27,493 bases of DNA, from positions 1 to 27,493 of the forward strand of contig JANOHV010000201.1 in the NCBI GenBank assembly GCA_031406795.1, in the 5' to 3' direction. The translations under genes were made by a program, and so were the position numbers. How positions within the stretch are numbered: position 1 is the first letter of the stretch; each line of letters opens with the position of its first letter. Origin of the DNA: DATDCY01 sp031406795 [NCBI: Candidatus Rokuibacteriota bacterium]. GTDB lineage: Bacteria > JAUVQV01. Positions 1 through 7,385 of the stretch are shown in pieces. Under the pieces are notes generated by a model. It saw nothing but the letters and a program-made list of their open reading frames with translations, ran no database searches and was not told the DNA's origin.

Positions 1-1174
1 AGGGCGTCAACCGGCCGAGGTGACCCGCTCCCTGGAGCGGTACTGCCTGGTGTACCGCGACCCCGCATTCCCCATCCTGGCTGACCCGGCGTTCCGGGCC
101 GGGCGCACCTACGGTGTGGAGCAGATCCCCGTGGCTTTCGTCATGGAGTCGCACGGGGTGATTCTCGACCGGATCGAAGGGTACGACTTCGACGATGCCG
201 TCGTGATCGCGCGGAGGGTCGAGCAACTTCTGCGGCGGGAGCGGGGGTTCTTCTCCCCGGTGTTGCGCGAGTCGGGCATCACCGCGGCCGAGGAGCAGGA
301 GGCTGAGGCCCGGCTCGCCGCCGCCGTCGCTGCCCGCGCGAACCCTCCGGCGCCGCGGGCGCTCGGGGTGGGGGATCGCGCTCCGGAGGTCGAGTTCACC
401 GACCTCGCCGGCCGCGCGGGCCGCTGGGGCTGGTCCGGCGAGTCGGCGCCCCCCATGCGCATCGTGGCCTTCTTCGGCGGGCTCACGCTCGACTCCGTCG
501 CGGAGCTGAGCTGGCTCGACGCGCTCGCGCGTCGCGGGCGCGAGGCCGGGCTGGAGGTTCTGGCAGTGGAAGCCGGCGGCATGGAGGCGGCCGAATTGCA
601 GGCGGCCATGCAGAAGTACCGACGCTACAATCCGGATCCCGTCTTTCCGGTGTTCCCCGACCCCGGCGGGAATCTCGCTCGGGCGTTCGGTCCCTGGGAA
701 AAGCTGCCGCAGACCTACCTGCTGGGGGCGAACGGCACGGTCGTCTACCACGCCGAAGGCTACAGTGTCGGCGAGTCCGAAATCATGGCCGGCAAGGTCG
801 AGCGGGCCTTTCTGCTCGCGAGACGCCCGCTCCCCCTCGTGCGTTCGGACGGTCCCGCCGCGGCGCCGGTGGCCGTCGAGGAGGAGGCCCCGAGCATCCG
901 CAAGCGGCAGGACCTGGACGATCGCTACCGCTCGGCCATCGTGCAGGGGGATGCGGCGTTCATGGCCTGGGAGTTCGACCGCGCGCTGTCGCAGTACCAG
1001 GCGGCCCTCGGGGTGCAGCCGAAGGACTTGCACGCCCTGGTGCGCGCGGCCCAGATCTGCGAGCGCCGCGGCGAGCCCGCCCCGGCCCTCGAGTACTGGC
1101 AGCGCGTGCTCGCGGTGCGGCCGGATCACGCCGAGGCGACGAGCCGGGTCAGGGAGTTGCGGCAATCGCGCTGA
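1..1174 (+). CDS. Thioredoxin-like (redoxin) repeat protein with C-terminal TPR, 5' end outside the window
   Basis: The reading frame is open to the left edge, and the first visible residues already lie inside a thioredoxin fold (FPILADP, then YGVEQIPVAFVME and a G-x-I-x-D-R-x-EGY strand), so the GTG at 20 is unlikely to be the real start. A second TlpA/AhpC-like domain covers roughly residues 112-265, counted from that GTG, with the same FPVFPDP...LPQTYLLGANGTVVYHAEGY pattern. About residues 295-384 form TPR-like helices (AFMAWEFDRALSQYQAALGVQPKDLHALV). The place of the redox CxxC in the second domain reads FFGGLTLDSV, without cysteine, so this domain is probably not a thiol oxidoreductase. 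The family often acts in the periplasm in cytochrome or envelope protein maturation. A partner-binding role here is inference. No operon partner is visible downstream. Confidence 0.75.
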   Translation, partial: GRQPAEVTRSLERYCLVYRDPAFPILADPAFRAGRTYGVEQIPVAFVMESHGVILDRIEGYDFDDAVVIARRVEQLLRRERGFFSPVLRESGITAAEEQEAEARLAAAVAARANPPAPRALGVGDRAPEVEFTDLAGRAGRWGWSGESAPPMRIVAFFGGLTLDSVAELSWLDALARRGREAGLEVLAVEAGGMEAAELQAAMQKYRRYNPDPVFPVFPDPGGNLARAFGPWEKLPQTYLLGANGTVVYHAEGYSVGESEIMAGKVERAFLLARRPLPLVRSDGPAAAPVAVEEEAPSIRKRQDLDDRYRSAIVQGDAAFMAWEFDRALSQYQAALGVQPKDLHALVRAAQICERRGEPAPALEYWQRVLAVRPDHAEATSRVRELRQSR

Positions 1175-1188
1175 TGCCTGCTGTTCTG

Positions 1189-1216
1189 CTGGATCCGCGC
1201 GTACGCGCGGATCCAG
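1189..1216. terminator. 28-bp perfect palindrome, possible terminator of the redoxin/TPR gene
   Basis: Twelve base pairs (CTGGATCCGCGC with its complement) flank a central GTAC, giving a fully self-complementary 28-mer 15 nt after the stop codon at 1172-1174. There is no T-run after it, so intrinsic termination is uncertain. A dyad operator for the promoter 16 nt downstream is the alternative. Confidence 0.45.
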
Positions 1217-1231
1217 GCCGACGTTGGCCGA

Positions 1232-1260
1232 TTGACAGCCCTTTGCGCTTGGAGTATTAC
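1232..1260 (+). promoter_or_regulatory. Sigma70-type promoter of the secreted protein gene at 1302
   Basis: TTGACA (1232-1237, 6/6 to consensus), a 17-bp spacer and TATTAC (1255-1260, 4/6) predict a start near 1267 and a ~35-nt leader. The leader ends in a strong Shine-Dalgarno, AGGAGG at 1291-1296, 5 nt before the ATG. Confidence 0.7.
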
Positions 1261-1301
1261 CAAATCGTCAGGGTGGTCGAGCCAAACCAAAGGAGGTCTG
1301 C

Positions 1302-2078
1302 ATGAAGCTGTCCAAGTGCTCTGCGGTGTTGCTCCTCCCGGTGCTCATTGCCGGAGTTCTGCCGGCGTTTGCCGACGCGCCGGCGGTGAATGCGCCGCCG
1401 AAGTTCTTCGGAGAATTTTCCACGACGGTCGGCGGCTGGTCGGAGTACGCGGTGACCGAGACCGAGGGCGGCAAGAAATCGACGATGCGCAATTCCGTCG
1501 TCGGCAAGGAGGGCGACTCCTTCTGGTACGAGGTCGCCATTACCGAGGGGGGAGTTCGCAACATCATCAAGATGTCTCTCAAGGGTGACCCGAACAACCC
1601 CGAGAACATTCAGCGGCTCATCATGAAGAACGGCGACCAGCCCGCGCAGGAGATGCCGCGAGAGTTCGTCGTGATGGGCCGGCGCATGGCGACGAACATG
1701 TTTCAGACCCGCAGCGGCTCGACCGTGGTGAACCAGCCGAATCTCAATACCGAGGTGATGGGTAACGAGCAGGTGACCGTTCCGGCGGGAACGTACAGCG
1801 TGACGCGCAACCGCATTGTCGACGCCACGGGAAAAGTGCTCGCCAGGTACGATTTCAACAAGGATGTCCATCCGTTCGGCGTGGTGCGCTCGACAACCGA
1901 CAATGTCTCGATGGAGTTGCTGGCTTCAGGTACCGACGCTGTTTCCCTGATCACCGAGAAGCCGGAGATGATGAAGCGGCCGCCGGGGATGCCTGATGCG
2001 AATCCGCGCGGCACTCCCCCCGGCATGGAAGCGCCCGGGAGCGTTCCGCCCCCCGCGAGCGGCGGATACGGCCAGTAG
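1302..2078 (+). CDS. Secreted/periplasmic protein of unknown function
   Basis: A 258-residue product with a classical signal peptide: Lys at 2 and 5, a hydrophobic stretch at about 8-21, and a likely AFA/DA signal peptidase I site near residue 25. The mature part is beta-rich, with repeated short strands such as GGWSEYAVTE and VTVPAGTYSVTRNRIVDATGKVLARYDF. This resembles in style the beta-sheet fold of LolA/DUF3108-type periplasmic proteins, but I do not recognise a named family. The last ~35 residues are Pro/Gly/Met-rich (PPGMPDANPRGTPPGM) and probably disordered. It stands alone, with its own consensus promoter, an AGGAGG ribosome site and a perfect downstream hairpin, so it is probably an abundant monocistronic envelope protein. 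Its substrate, if any, is unknown. Confidence 0.7.
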   Translation: MKLSKCSAVLLLPVLIAGVLPAFADAPAVNAPPKFFGEFSTTVGGWSEYAVTETEGGKKSTMRNSVVGKEGDSFWYEVAITEGGVRNIIKMSLKGDPNNPENIQRLIMKNGDQPAQEMPREFVVMGRRMATNMFQTRSGSTVVNQPNLNTEVMGNEQVTVPAGTYSVTRNRIVDATGKVLARYDFNKDVHPFGVVRSTTDNVSMELLASGTDAVSLITEKPEMMKRPPGMPDANPRGTPPGMEAPGSVPPPASGGYGQ

Positions 2079-2099
2079 GCACCCCCTGGAATTCGGACG

Positions 2100-2136
2100 A
2101 AGAGACCCTCCCGGCTGACTGCCGGGAGGGTCTCTT
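2100..2136 (+). terminator. Intrinsic terminator of the secreted protein gene
   Basis: A perfect 16-bp stem (AAGAGACCCTCCCGGC and its complement) closes a TGACT loop and is followed by TGTT, 21 nt after the stop. The 3' arm ends in TCTCTT. It lies between convergent genes and could act in both directions. Confidence 0.85.
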
Positions 2137-2164
2137 GTTAATGCCTAGGCGGGATGCTTGCACG

Positions 2165-2289
2165 GCCGGTCGCCGAGAAGGGTCCAGGTGCAAGGCGGGC
2201 GAGTCCTGAGGAGTGAGGCGTGCTCGTGCACGCCGCAGCGACGAAGGGCGAAGCCCAACGCCGCAGATGGGCCCTTCTCGGCGACCGGC
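2165..2289. repeat. Intergenic structured element with 18-bp inverted repeats
   Basis: The arms 2165-2182 and 2272-2289 are perfectly complementary over 18 bp (GCCGGTCGCCGAGAAGGG), and the next four positions also pair (one G-T). Inside sits a second hairpin, GGCGTGC-TCGT-GCACGCC at 2217-2234. The outer right arm touches the mltD stop codon at 2289-2291. It has no coding potential that I believe. Its look (CATCTGCGGCGTTG on the minus strand, inner GCGTGC/GCACGC hairpin) resembles intergenic repeats I associate with Geobacter-like genomes, from memory only. It could end mltD transcription or be a small non-autonomous mobile element. Confidence 0.6.
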
Positions 2290-4037
2290 TACGGGAGGAT
2301 CACCCGGTCGCCGGGATGCAGGTCGTGTCCCGCCCCAAATCCATTCAGACGCCGGAGTTCCTCCACCGGGGCGTCGAACTTGCGCGAGATCTGCCAGAGA
2401 TTGTCGCCCCGGCGCACCTCATAGGTCCGTCCGCCGCGCGCCGCGCGCGCGGTGCCGACCCCGGCGTTGGCCGACTCGCGCAGCGCAACGGTCTGGCCGA
2501 CATTCAGCACGGCGTCGGAGTTGAAATCATTCCACGCCAGCAGGTCCTGCAACGGAATGTTGAAGCGGCGGGCAATCGACCACGGGTTGTCGCCGGGGCG
2601 CACCCGGTAGGACTGCGGCAGCGTCGAGGAGACCATCACCCGCCCCGGGGCCCGTGGGATCGGGGCCTCCGCGAGACGCAATCCGGGGATGATCAATTCC
2701 TGTCCGGTCTTGAGGTCGCTGCCTTTCAGGCGGCTGGCCTCCCGGATGGCTTCCGAAGACGTCCCGAACCGCTGGGCGATCGAGAAAAGCGTGTCGCCCG
2801 GCGTGACGCGGTAGGTGCTCAGGCCCGCAGTGGTCCTTCCCGCCGGAACCTTTGCGAGACCCGCCACCAGCGCCTCCGTCTTCCCCGCCGGGATCTTCAA
2901 AGCGTACTTCCCCCCGGGGGGCACGGAGGTCTTGCGCAGCTCCGGATTGAGGTCCTGGATGGTGTCGACGCTGGTGCGACAGAGCGCGGCAACCAGGGAG
3001 AGCCGCGTCCCGCCGCCGACCTCCATGATCTCGGTCGGATCGAGCTGCTCATACTCCAGCTGGAAGCCGTAGCGTTCGGGGTCCTTCGCGATGATCAGCG
3101 CCGCGAAGTAGGCCGGCACGTAGTTGCGGGTCTCCCCCGGCAATTCGAGCGACCAGAAGTCGTTGGTCCCGGCTTTGGCTATCGCCCTCTGGACCCTGCC
3201 TCTGCCGGCGTTGTAGGCGGCGAATGCGAGGGGCCAGGAGCCGAACTCGTCGAAGAGGTCCCTGAGGTGACGCGCGGCGGCGCGCGTGGACTTCTCGGGG
3301 TCGCGGCGTTCGTCCAGCCAGTCCGTCCGGCGCAGTCCGTAGAGCTTGCCGGTCGAGGAGATAAACTGCCAGACCCCCATGGCCTTGGCGCTCGAATAGG
3401 CCTTCGGGTTGAAGCCGCTCTCGATCAGCGCGAGATAGTAGAGATCGGTCGGAATGCCGAGCTCCGCGAAGATCGGCTTCATCAGCGCCTCGAACTTGCG
3501 CGCGCGGATCAGGCCGGCCTCGAAGCCGCGGCGGCGGGTAGTCTGGAAGATCTCTACATAATCAAGCACTTTTGTGTTGAGATCCAGCGGGATGTCGTAC
3601 GCCGGCTCGGCGATCTTGATGGCTGGCTCCGCGGGGACGATGACGACGTGCTTTTCGACCTCCTTCAGGAGCTTGTCGTCGTCCGGACCGACGAGCACCG
3701 GGGCGGTCTCGACGCGCTCGGGGATAGCTTCGGTGGCAGCCGCCCCAGCATCCGGCGAAGCCGCGTTCGTCGGGACGGCGACCGGCCGTGTTGCCTCGGG
3801 CTGGGACTCAACCGCCGAATTCGACGGCGCAACCGGGATGTCGGGCTGGCCCTCGGCGGCGGCTGCCGCCGTGGCGGCGGTGTCGACCCCCTCGGAACGG
3901 GCGGGCACCGCATTGGCGAAAGTCTGCGCGGGCGCCTCCTCGGCCCCCCGGGCAGGCACGCCGACCAACACCAGCGCCACCACCATACCCGCGAGCAAGA
4001 GAGAGGTGCTGCCTCTCCGTCTTTTCGCATGCTTCAT
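2289..4037 (-). CDS. mltD: Lytic murein transglycosylase D with three LysM domains
   Basis: This enzyme cleaves the MurNAc-GlcNAc bond of peptidoglycan with formation of 1,6-anhydroMurNAc, in the periplasm. In 582 residues, a basic signal peptide (about 1-31, ending VPARG-A) precedes an Ala/Pro-rich linker to ~140, then an SLT goose-lysozyme-like domain at ~160-325. The motif [23 protein letters not shown] carries the catalytic Glu206, followed by the family motif [10 protein letters not shown]. Three LysM peptidoglycan-binding repeats follow at ~407-453, ~477-520 and ~538-581, each starting YRV/YEV-x-x-GD. The signal sequence shows no lipobox Cys, unlike E. coli MltD, so it is probably soluble or periplasmic rather than a lipoprotein. 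The start is supported by GAGGAGG just upstream. Long plus-strand open frames over it are GC shadows. Confidence 0.93.
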   Translation of the reverse strand: MKHAKRRRGSTSLLLAGMVVALVLVGVPARGAEEAPAQTFANAVPARSEGVDTAATAAAAAEGQPDIPVAPSNSAVESQPEATRPVAVPTNAASPDAGAAATEAIPERVETAPVLVGPDDDKLLKEVEKHVVIVPAEPAIKIAEPAYDIPLDLNTKVLDYVEIFQTTRRRGFEAGLIRARKFEALMKPIFAELGIPTDLYYLALIESGFNPKAYSSAKAMGVWQFISSTGKLYGLRRTDWLDERRDPEKSTRAAARHLRDLFDEFGSWPLAFAAYNAGRGRVQRAIAKAGTNDFWSLELPGETRNYVPAYFAALIIAKDPERYGFQLEYEQLDPTEIMEVGGGTRLSLVAALCRTSVDTIQDLNPELRKTSVPPGGKYALKIPAGKTEALVAGLAKVPAGRTTAGLSTYRVTPGDTLFSIAQRFGTSSEAIREASRLKGSDLKTGQELIIPGLRLAEAPIPRAPGRVMVSSTLPQSYRVRPGDNPWSIARRFNIPLQDLLAWNDFNSDAVLNVGQTVALRESANAGVGTARAARGGRTYEVRRGDNLWQISRKFDAPVEELRRLNGFGAGHDLHPGDRVILP

Positions 4038-4163
4038 GTTCGTTCCTCCTCGCTTCTGTCGGGAGCCGGGTCCTGCCGTCGGCCCTGCTCCCGTGCGTCG
4101 TCTGGTACAGGAAGATGAGGTCGAGGTGATACGGGATGAAGTTGTGGTCCTGGAATATCTGTC

Positions 4164-4192
4164 ATGCTAACCTTCGTTGTCGGTGATGGCAA
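4164..4192 (-). promoter_or_regulatory. Sigma70-type promoter of mltD
   Basis: On the minus strand, TTGCCA (4192-4187, 5/6) lies 17 nt from TAGCAT (4169-4164, 4/6). This predicts a ~120-nt leader before mltD. The region is shared with the divergent endonuclease IV gene. Confidence 0.5.
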
Positions 4193-4225
4193 GCGTTTTT
4201 TCATTCTCCGGCTGAGGTGATTATA

Positions 4226-5128
4226 ATGACTGGCGGAAGGTCGGCGGACCTGGTCGGGGCCCACATCAGCACGGCCGGCGGCGTATCGCTGGCGTTCGAG
4301 CGTGGCGTCGATACCGGCTGCACGGTGATGCAGATCTTCACGAAGAACGCGACCCGGTGGAAGAGCGCCCCGCTCGCCCCCGAGGAGGTGGCCCGCTTTC
4401 GCTCGGAACAGGTCAGGACGGGGATCGCGCCGGTGGTCTCCCACGGCTCCTACCTGATCAATCTCGCCTCACCGGACCCGACGCTTCTGGAACGCTCGCG
4501 CCAGGCGTTCCTCGATGAACTTCGCCGGGCCGGCGCGCTGGGCCTGGCCTGCGTCATCATCCACCCCGGGGCGCACATGGGCGCCGGGGTCGAGGCCGGG
4601 CTGGCACGCGTCGCGGAGTCGCTCGACTGGATCGAGGAGCGGGTCGAGGACGGGGCGCCCAAGGTCTGCCTCGAGAATACCGCCGGCGCGGGGACGGTCC
4701 TGGCGGGGGACTTCGCGCACCTCGGCGCCATCTTCGGGCAGGTTCGAAACCGCGGCCGCCTCGGCGTCTGCCTCGACACCTGTCACGCCTCTGCAGCCGG
4801 GTACGATCTCGCGACGCCGGCCGCGTACCGCCGTTCGCTGTCGGAACTCGAGGCGGCGGTCGGGCCCGGCCGGGTCCTGGCGATCCATCTCAACGACGCC
4901 AAGGGCGAGCGGGGCAGCCGCCTCGACCGTCACGAACAGCTCGGGCAAGGCCGGATCGGCCTGGAGTGCTTTCGCCTCTTCATGAACGACCCGCGTTTCG
5001 CCAGGGTCCCGAAGATCATCGAAACCCCGAAGGAGCAGAACGGGCGTCAGATGGATCCGGTCAACCTCGAACTGCTCCGCAGACTTGTCGGCCGGAAGCG
5101 GGTCCCGCCCGCACTGGTTTCCCGCTAG
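4226..5128 (+). CDS. nfo: Endonuclease IV (AP endonuclease, deoxyribonuclease IV)
   Basis: This base-excision repair enzyme cuts 5' to abasic sites using three metal ions in a TIM barrel. The 300 residues contain the family signatures in order: GAHISTAGG near the start, VSHGSYLINLA, VIIHPGAHMG, CLENTAGAG, GVCLDTCHASAAGYDL, AIHLNDAKGERGSRLDRHEQLGQGRIG and IIETPKE, which supply the His/Glu/Asp metal ligands. Length is normal for Nfo. An open frame starts at GTG 4217, but GAGGTGA at 4214-4220 is an ideal Shine-Dalgarno for ATG 4226 (5-nt spacing), so I chose that. The stop codon overlaps the stop of the convergent recombinase gene by 4 bp (CTAG). Confidence 0.95.
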   Translation: MTGGRSADLVGAHISTAGGVSLAFERGVDTGCTVMQIFTKNATRWKSAPLAPEEVARFRSEQVRTGIAPVVSHGSYLINLASPDPTLLERSRQAFLDELRRAGALGLACVIIHPGAHMGAGVEAGLARVAESLDWIEERVEDGAPKVCLENTAGAGTVLAGDFAHLGAIFGQVRNRGRLGVCLDTCHASAAGYDLATPAAYRRSLSELEAAVGPGRVLAIHLNDAKGERGSRLDRHEQLGQGRIGLECFRLFMNDPRFARVPKIIETPKEQNGRQMDPVNLELLRRLVGRKRVPPALVSR

Positions 5129-6114
5129 GTTCCTTCCGCCGCCGGGCGTTTCCTGCTGCGCGGGTGAGCGCTTTCGTAGACGCGGGTCAGCTGCTCGGTG
5201 TCCAGCCGCGTGTAGCGCGTCGTCGTCGAGAGGCTGCGGTGTCCGAGCATCTCCTGGATGGCGCGCAGATCGGCCCCTCCCGCCAGCAGGTGCGTGGCGA
5301 AACTGTGGCGCAACGCGTGCGGCGAGATCCGCCTCGGCCACCCCTGCCGCAAGGCGCGGGCGCCGAGCAGACGGTGGACGCTGCGCGAGGTCAGACGGCC
5401 GCCGTCGCGCACATTGAGGAAGATGGCCGCCTCCTCGCCGGCGTTGCCGCGACGCTCCCGCGCGAGGTAAGCCTGCACCGCCTCGACGGCCTTGCGGCCG
5501 ACCGGCACGATCCGCTCCTTGCGCCCCTTGCCGCGCACCCGCACCGAGCCCCCCGGCAGATCGAGGTCCTCGAGGTTGAGCCCGCTCAACTCGCTGACGC
5601 GCAGGCCGCTCGAATAGAGAAGTTCGAGCAGGGCGCGATCGCGCAGCGGGCTGCGCGGCGGGCCGCCCGGGGTTTCGAGCAGCCGCGCGGCCTCGTCGAC
5701 CGTGAGCACCGGCGGCAGCGACTTCGACTTCGCGGGCGCGCGGATCGGCCGCGCCGGGTTGCCCTGCAGCAGACCCTCCCGATTGAGGAAGCGGAAGAAG
5801 CTGCGCAGCGCGGCGAGCTTGCGGCCGAGCGAGGAGGTCTTGAGCCCCTGGGTGCTCAGCGCGCCAAGGAAGCCGCGGACGGTGCGCAGGGTGATCAGCG
5901 CCGGGTCGATCGTGGGAGGCGGTCTTCGGGCGGCCTCCGGGGCGGCCGGTTCCACACCGGCGCAGAACCGGGCGAACTGACCCAGGTCGGCGGTGTACGC
6001 CCTGATGGTCGCGGGAGAGAAGTTCTTCTCGACGCGCAGCCAGCTCAGGAAGGCGGCGACCGGGTCGGCGGCGGCGCCGGCCGCCGCCGCGCTGTCACTT
6101 GAGGATCCGTTCAA
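5125..6114 (-). CDS. xerC: Tyrosine recombinase XerC/XerD family
   Basis: A 329-residue site-specific recombinase, probably for chromosome dimer resolution at dif. The N-terminal SAM-like DNA-binding domain (~18-120) includes FLSWLRVEKNFSPATIRAYTADL. The catalytic domain shows all active residues: Arg172 (SSGLRVSEL), Lys196 (RGKGRKER), His266 and Arg269 (SPHALRHSFATHLL), His292 (LGHRSLSTTTRYT) and nucleophile Tyr301. An extra ~15-residue Ala/Pro-rich insert at 55-70 is unusual. The only credible start is TTG 6114, which lies inside the 3' end of the peroxiredoxin gene (20-nt overlap) with no clear Shine-Dalgarno. This suggests translational coupling to that selenoprotein gene. XerC and XerD cannot be told apart with certainty from the sequence alone. 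Confidence 0.92.
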   Translation of the reverse strand: MNGSSSDSAAAAGAAADPVAAFLSWLRVEKNFSPATIRAYTADLGQFARFCAGVEPAAPEAARRPPPTIDPALITLRTVRGFLGALSTQGLKTSSLGRKLAALRSFFRFLNREGLLQGNPARPIRAPAKSKSLPPVLTVDEAARLLETPGGPPRSPLRDRALLELLYSSGLRVSELSGLNLEDLDLPGGSVRVRGKGRKERIVPVGRKAVEAVQAYLARERRGNAGEEAAIFLNVRDGGRLTSRSVHRLLGARALRQGWPRRISPHALRHSFATHLLAGGADLRAIQEMLGHRSLSTTTRYTRLDTEQLTRVYESAHPRSRKRPAAEGT

Positions 6115-6583
6115 TGTCGGCGAGGACTTTCGCGTTGTCCGGCATCCCCTCGATGACCAGCCGGATCACCCCCCGGGTGTCGATGAAGAACGCGATCCGC
6201 CCCGTTCCATACAGGGCCTGGATCTTGCCGCCCGGGTCGCTCACGAGCGGGAAGCTCAGCTTGAGGGATTCGGCGAAACGCTGGTGGGTCGCGACGTCGT
6301 CGGGGCTCACACCCAGGACCTGGGTGTTGAGGCGTTCGAAGGCTTGGATGTCCGCCTGGAACGCCGTCATCTCGGCCGTTCAGCCGCTGGTGAAGTCCTT
6401 GAAGTAGAACGCCAGCAGGACGTTCTTCTTCCCCCGGAAGTCCGCGAGCGCGATCTTTCCGGTCGAGGAGTCGGCCTCGAAGAGCGGGGCTGCCGCGCTG
6501 ACCTGCGCGGCCCGGGTGGGCAGCGCGGCGGCGCAGCCGACGATGAAGACTGCGGTGATCAGGAGTGCTGTCGGATAGATCAT
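6095..6583 (-). CDS. Selenocysteine-containing exported peroxiredoxin (UGA recoded at codon 68)
   Basis: Read through one in-frame TGA (6382-6380), this is a complete 162-residue AhpC/TSA-Bcp type peroxiredoxin, which reduces peroxides. The TGA falls exactly at the peroxidatic Cys: FYFKDFTSG-U-TAEMTAF, matching the Bcp pattern KDFTPGCTxEM, so the residue is Sec68. Both sides belong to one family, with PLFEADSSTGKIALADFRGKKNVLLAFYF before and LGVSPDD...FPLVSDPGGKIQALYG...FFIDTRGVIRLVIEG after. Apart from Cys17, no other Cys is present, giving a 1-Cys-like (1-Sec) type. The Pro usually seven residues before the active site is Phe. Residues 1-16 are hydrophobic and IVGC17 fits a lipobox, so it may be a lipoprotein, though the n-region lacks basic residues. 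The start ATG 6583 has GGGAGGT upstream. A frameshift is not needed to join the halves. A chance nonsense mutation is the alternative. Confidence 0.88.
6331..6365 (-). promoter_or_regulatory. Predicted bacterial SECIS element
   Basis: It starts 14 nt after the recoded UGA. GGCGUUC (6365-6359) pairs perfectly with GAACGCC (6337-6331). Above a small C/UC internal loop, AGGC (6357-6354) pairs with GCCU (6343-6340) and closes a 10-nt loop that begins GG (6353-6344). Position, about 11 bp of stem, and a G at the start of the apical loop agree with the general description of bacterial SECIS elements bound by SelB. The hairpin is also coding sequence. Confidence 0.75.
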
Positions 6584-6618
6584 GGATTACCTCCCTGCGC
6601 TGTTGGGGCGCACCCCAG

Positions 6619-6647
6619 TTTGTAGTGCCGGCGAGCGGGCAAGTCAA
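6619..6647 (-). promoter_or_regulatory. Promoter of the selenoperoxiredoxin-xerC unit
   Basis: On the minus strand, TTGACT (6647-6642, 5/6), 17 bp and TACAAA (6624-6619, 4/6) lie ~35 nt before the ATG. A small TGGGG-TGCG-CCCCA hairpin (6617-6604) follows in the leader. Confidence 0.55.
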
Positions 6648-6696
6648 GACGCGCGCGGCGGGTGGCACTCGGGGGACGAGCTCTGCGGTCGGGCTC

Positions 6697-6705
6697 TGGT
6701 AGAAT
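6697..6705 (+). promoter_or_regulatory. Extended -10 promoter of the HAD hydrolase gene
   Basis: TGG-TAGAAT: a TGN extension in front of a 5/6 -10 box, with no good -35 at 17 bp. It lies ~35 nt upstream of the ATG at 6741, which has the Shine-Dalgarno GGGGAGGGGAG. Confidence 0.45.
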
Positions 6706-6740
6706 CGCCCGCGGCTGTCCGGATCAGCAGGGGAGGGGAG

Positions 6741-7385
6741 ATGACTGCATTGAAACTCGTCGTCCTGGATTGCGACGGCGTCATGTTCGACTCGCGCGAG
6801 GCCAATCGGGCGTACTACGGTCACTTGCGCGAACGCTTCGGCCGCCCGCCGCTGACCGAGGACGAGGTGGCGTTCGTCCACGCGCACCCGGCGCCGGAAT
6901 CGGTGCCGTTTCTGTTCCGGGCGTGGCCGCAGGATGTCGACGGTGTCAACGACTACCGCCACACGCTCGACTACACGCCGTTCCTGCGGCAGATGGCAAT
7001 CGAGCCGGACCTGCGGGAGTTCCTCGAGACGGTGCGCCCGCCGCTGTTGACGGCGATCAGCACGAACCGCACGTCGACGATGGCGGCGGTGCTCGACACC
7101 TTCGACCTGCGCCGCCATTTCGACCTGGTGGTGACGGCGCTCGACGTGGAGCGTCCGAAGCCGCACCCCGAGGCGTTGCTTCGGATCATCTCCCGTTTCG
7201 GCGTGCTCCCTGAAGAGGGTGTCTTCGTCGGCGATACGCAGGTCGATGTCGATCACGCCGCGGCGGTCGGGATGCCGCTGATCGCGTTTCGCAGCCCAGA
7301 GCTGAAGGCCGCGTACCACGTCGCGAGCTTCGGCGAGGTGCTGAAGCTGCCGCCGTTCGCCGCGGTCCGCGGTCAGGCCGGGTAG
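6741..7385 (+). CDS. HAD-superfamily hydrolase (phosphoglycolate phosphatase-like)
   Basis: A 214-residue cytoplasmic phosphatase of the HAD superfamily. Motif I is LDCDGVMFDS, with nucleophile Asp10 and acid Asp12. Motif II is the Ser/Thr in AISTNRT. Motif III is the Lys in ERPKPHPE. Motif IV is FVGDTQVDVDHA, binding Mg2+. The ~75-residue helical insert after motif I is a C1 cap, as in Gph/PGMB enzymes. Substrate specificity cannot be read from the sequence. The frame is open upstream to 6582, but ATG 6741 is directly preceded by GGGGAGGGGAG and yields motif I at the expected distance from the N-terminus, so I use it. The 3' end overlaps the convergent CBS gene by 13 bp. Confidence 0.85.
   Translation: MTALKLVVLDCDGVMFDSREANRAYYGHLRERFGRPPLTEDEVAFVHAHPAPESVPFLFRAWPQDVDGVNDYRHTLDYTPFLRQMAIEPDLREFLETVRPPLLTAISTNRTSTMAAVLDTFDLRRHFDLVVTALDVERPKPHPEALLRIISRFGVLPEEGVFVGDTQVDVDHAAAVGMPLIAFRSPELKAAYHVASFGEVLKLPPFAAVRGQAG

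Noticed and set aside
2220-4118. 632-codon open frame on the plus strand
   Set aside because: It is antisense to mltD, has no recognisable domain and shows Arg/Gly/Leu-rich composition typical of a high-GC shadow. The same applies to the long antisense frames over tex (17647-20367) and the hybrid kinase (22686-24872).
6582-6740. N-terminal extension of the HAD hydrolase
   Set aside because: It would run through the promoter of the divergent selenoperoxiredoxin gene. ATG 6741 has a strong Shine-Dalgarno and puts motif I at residue 10.
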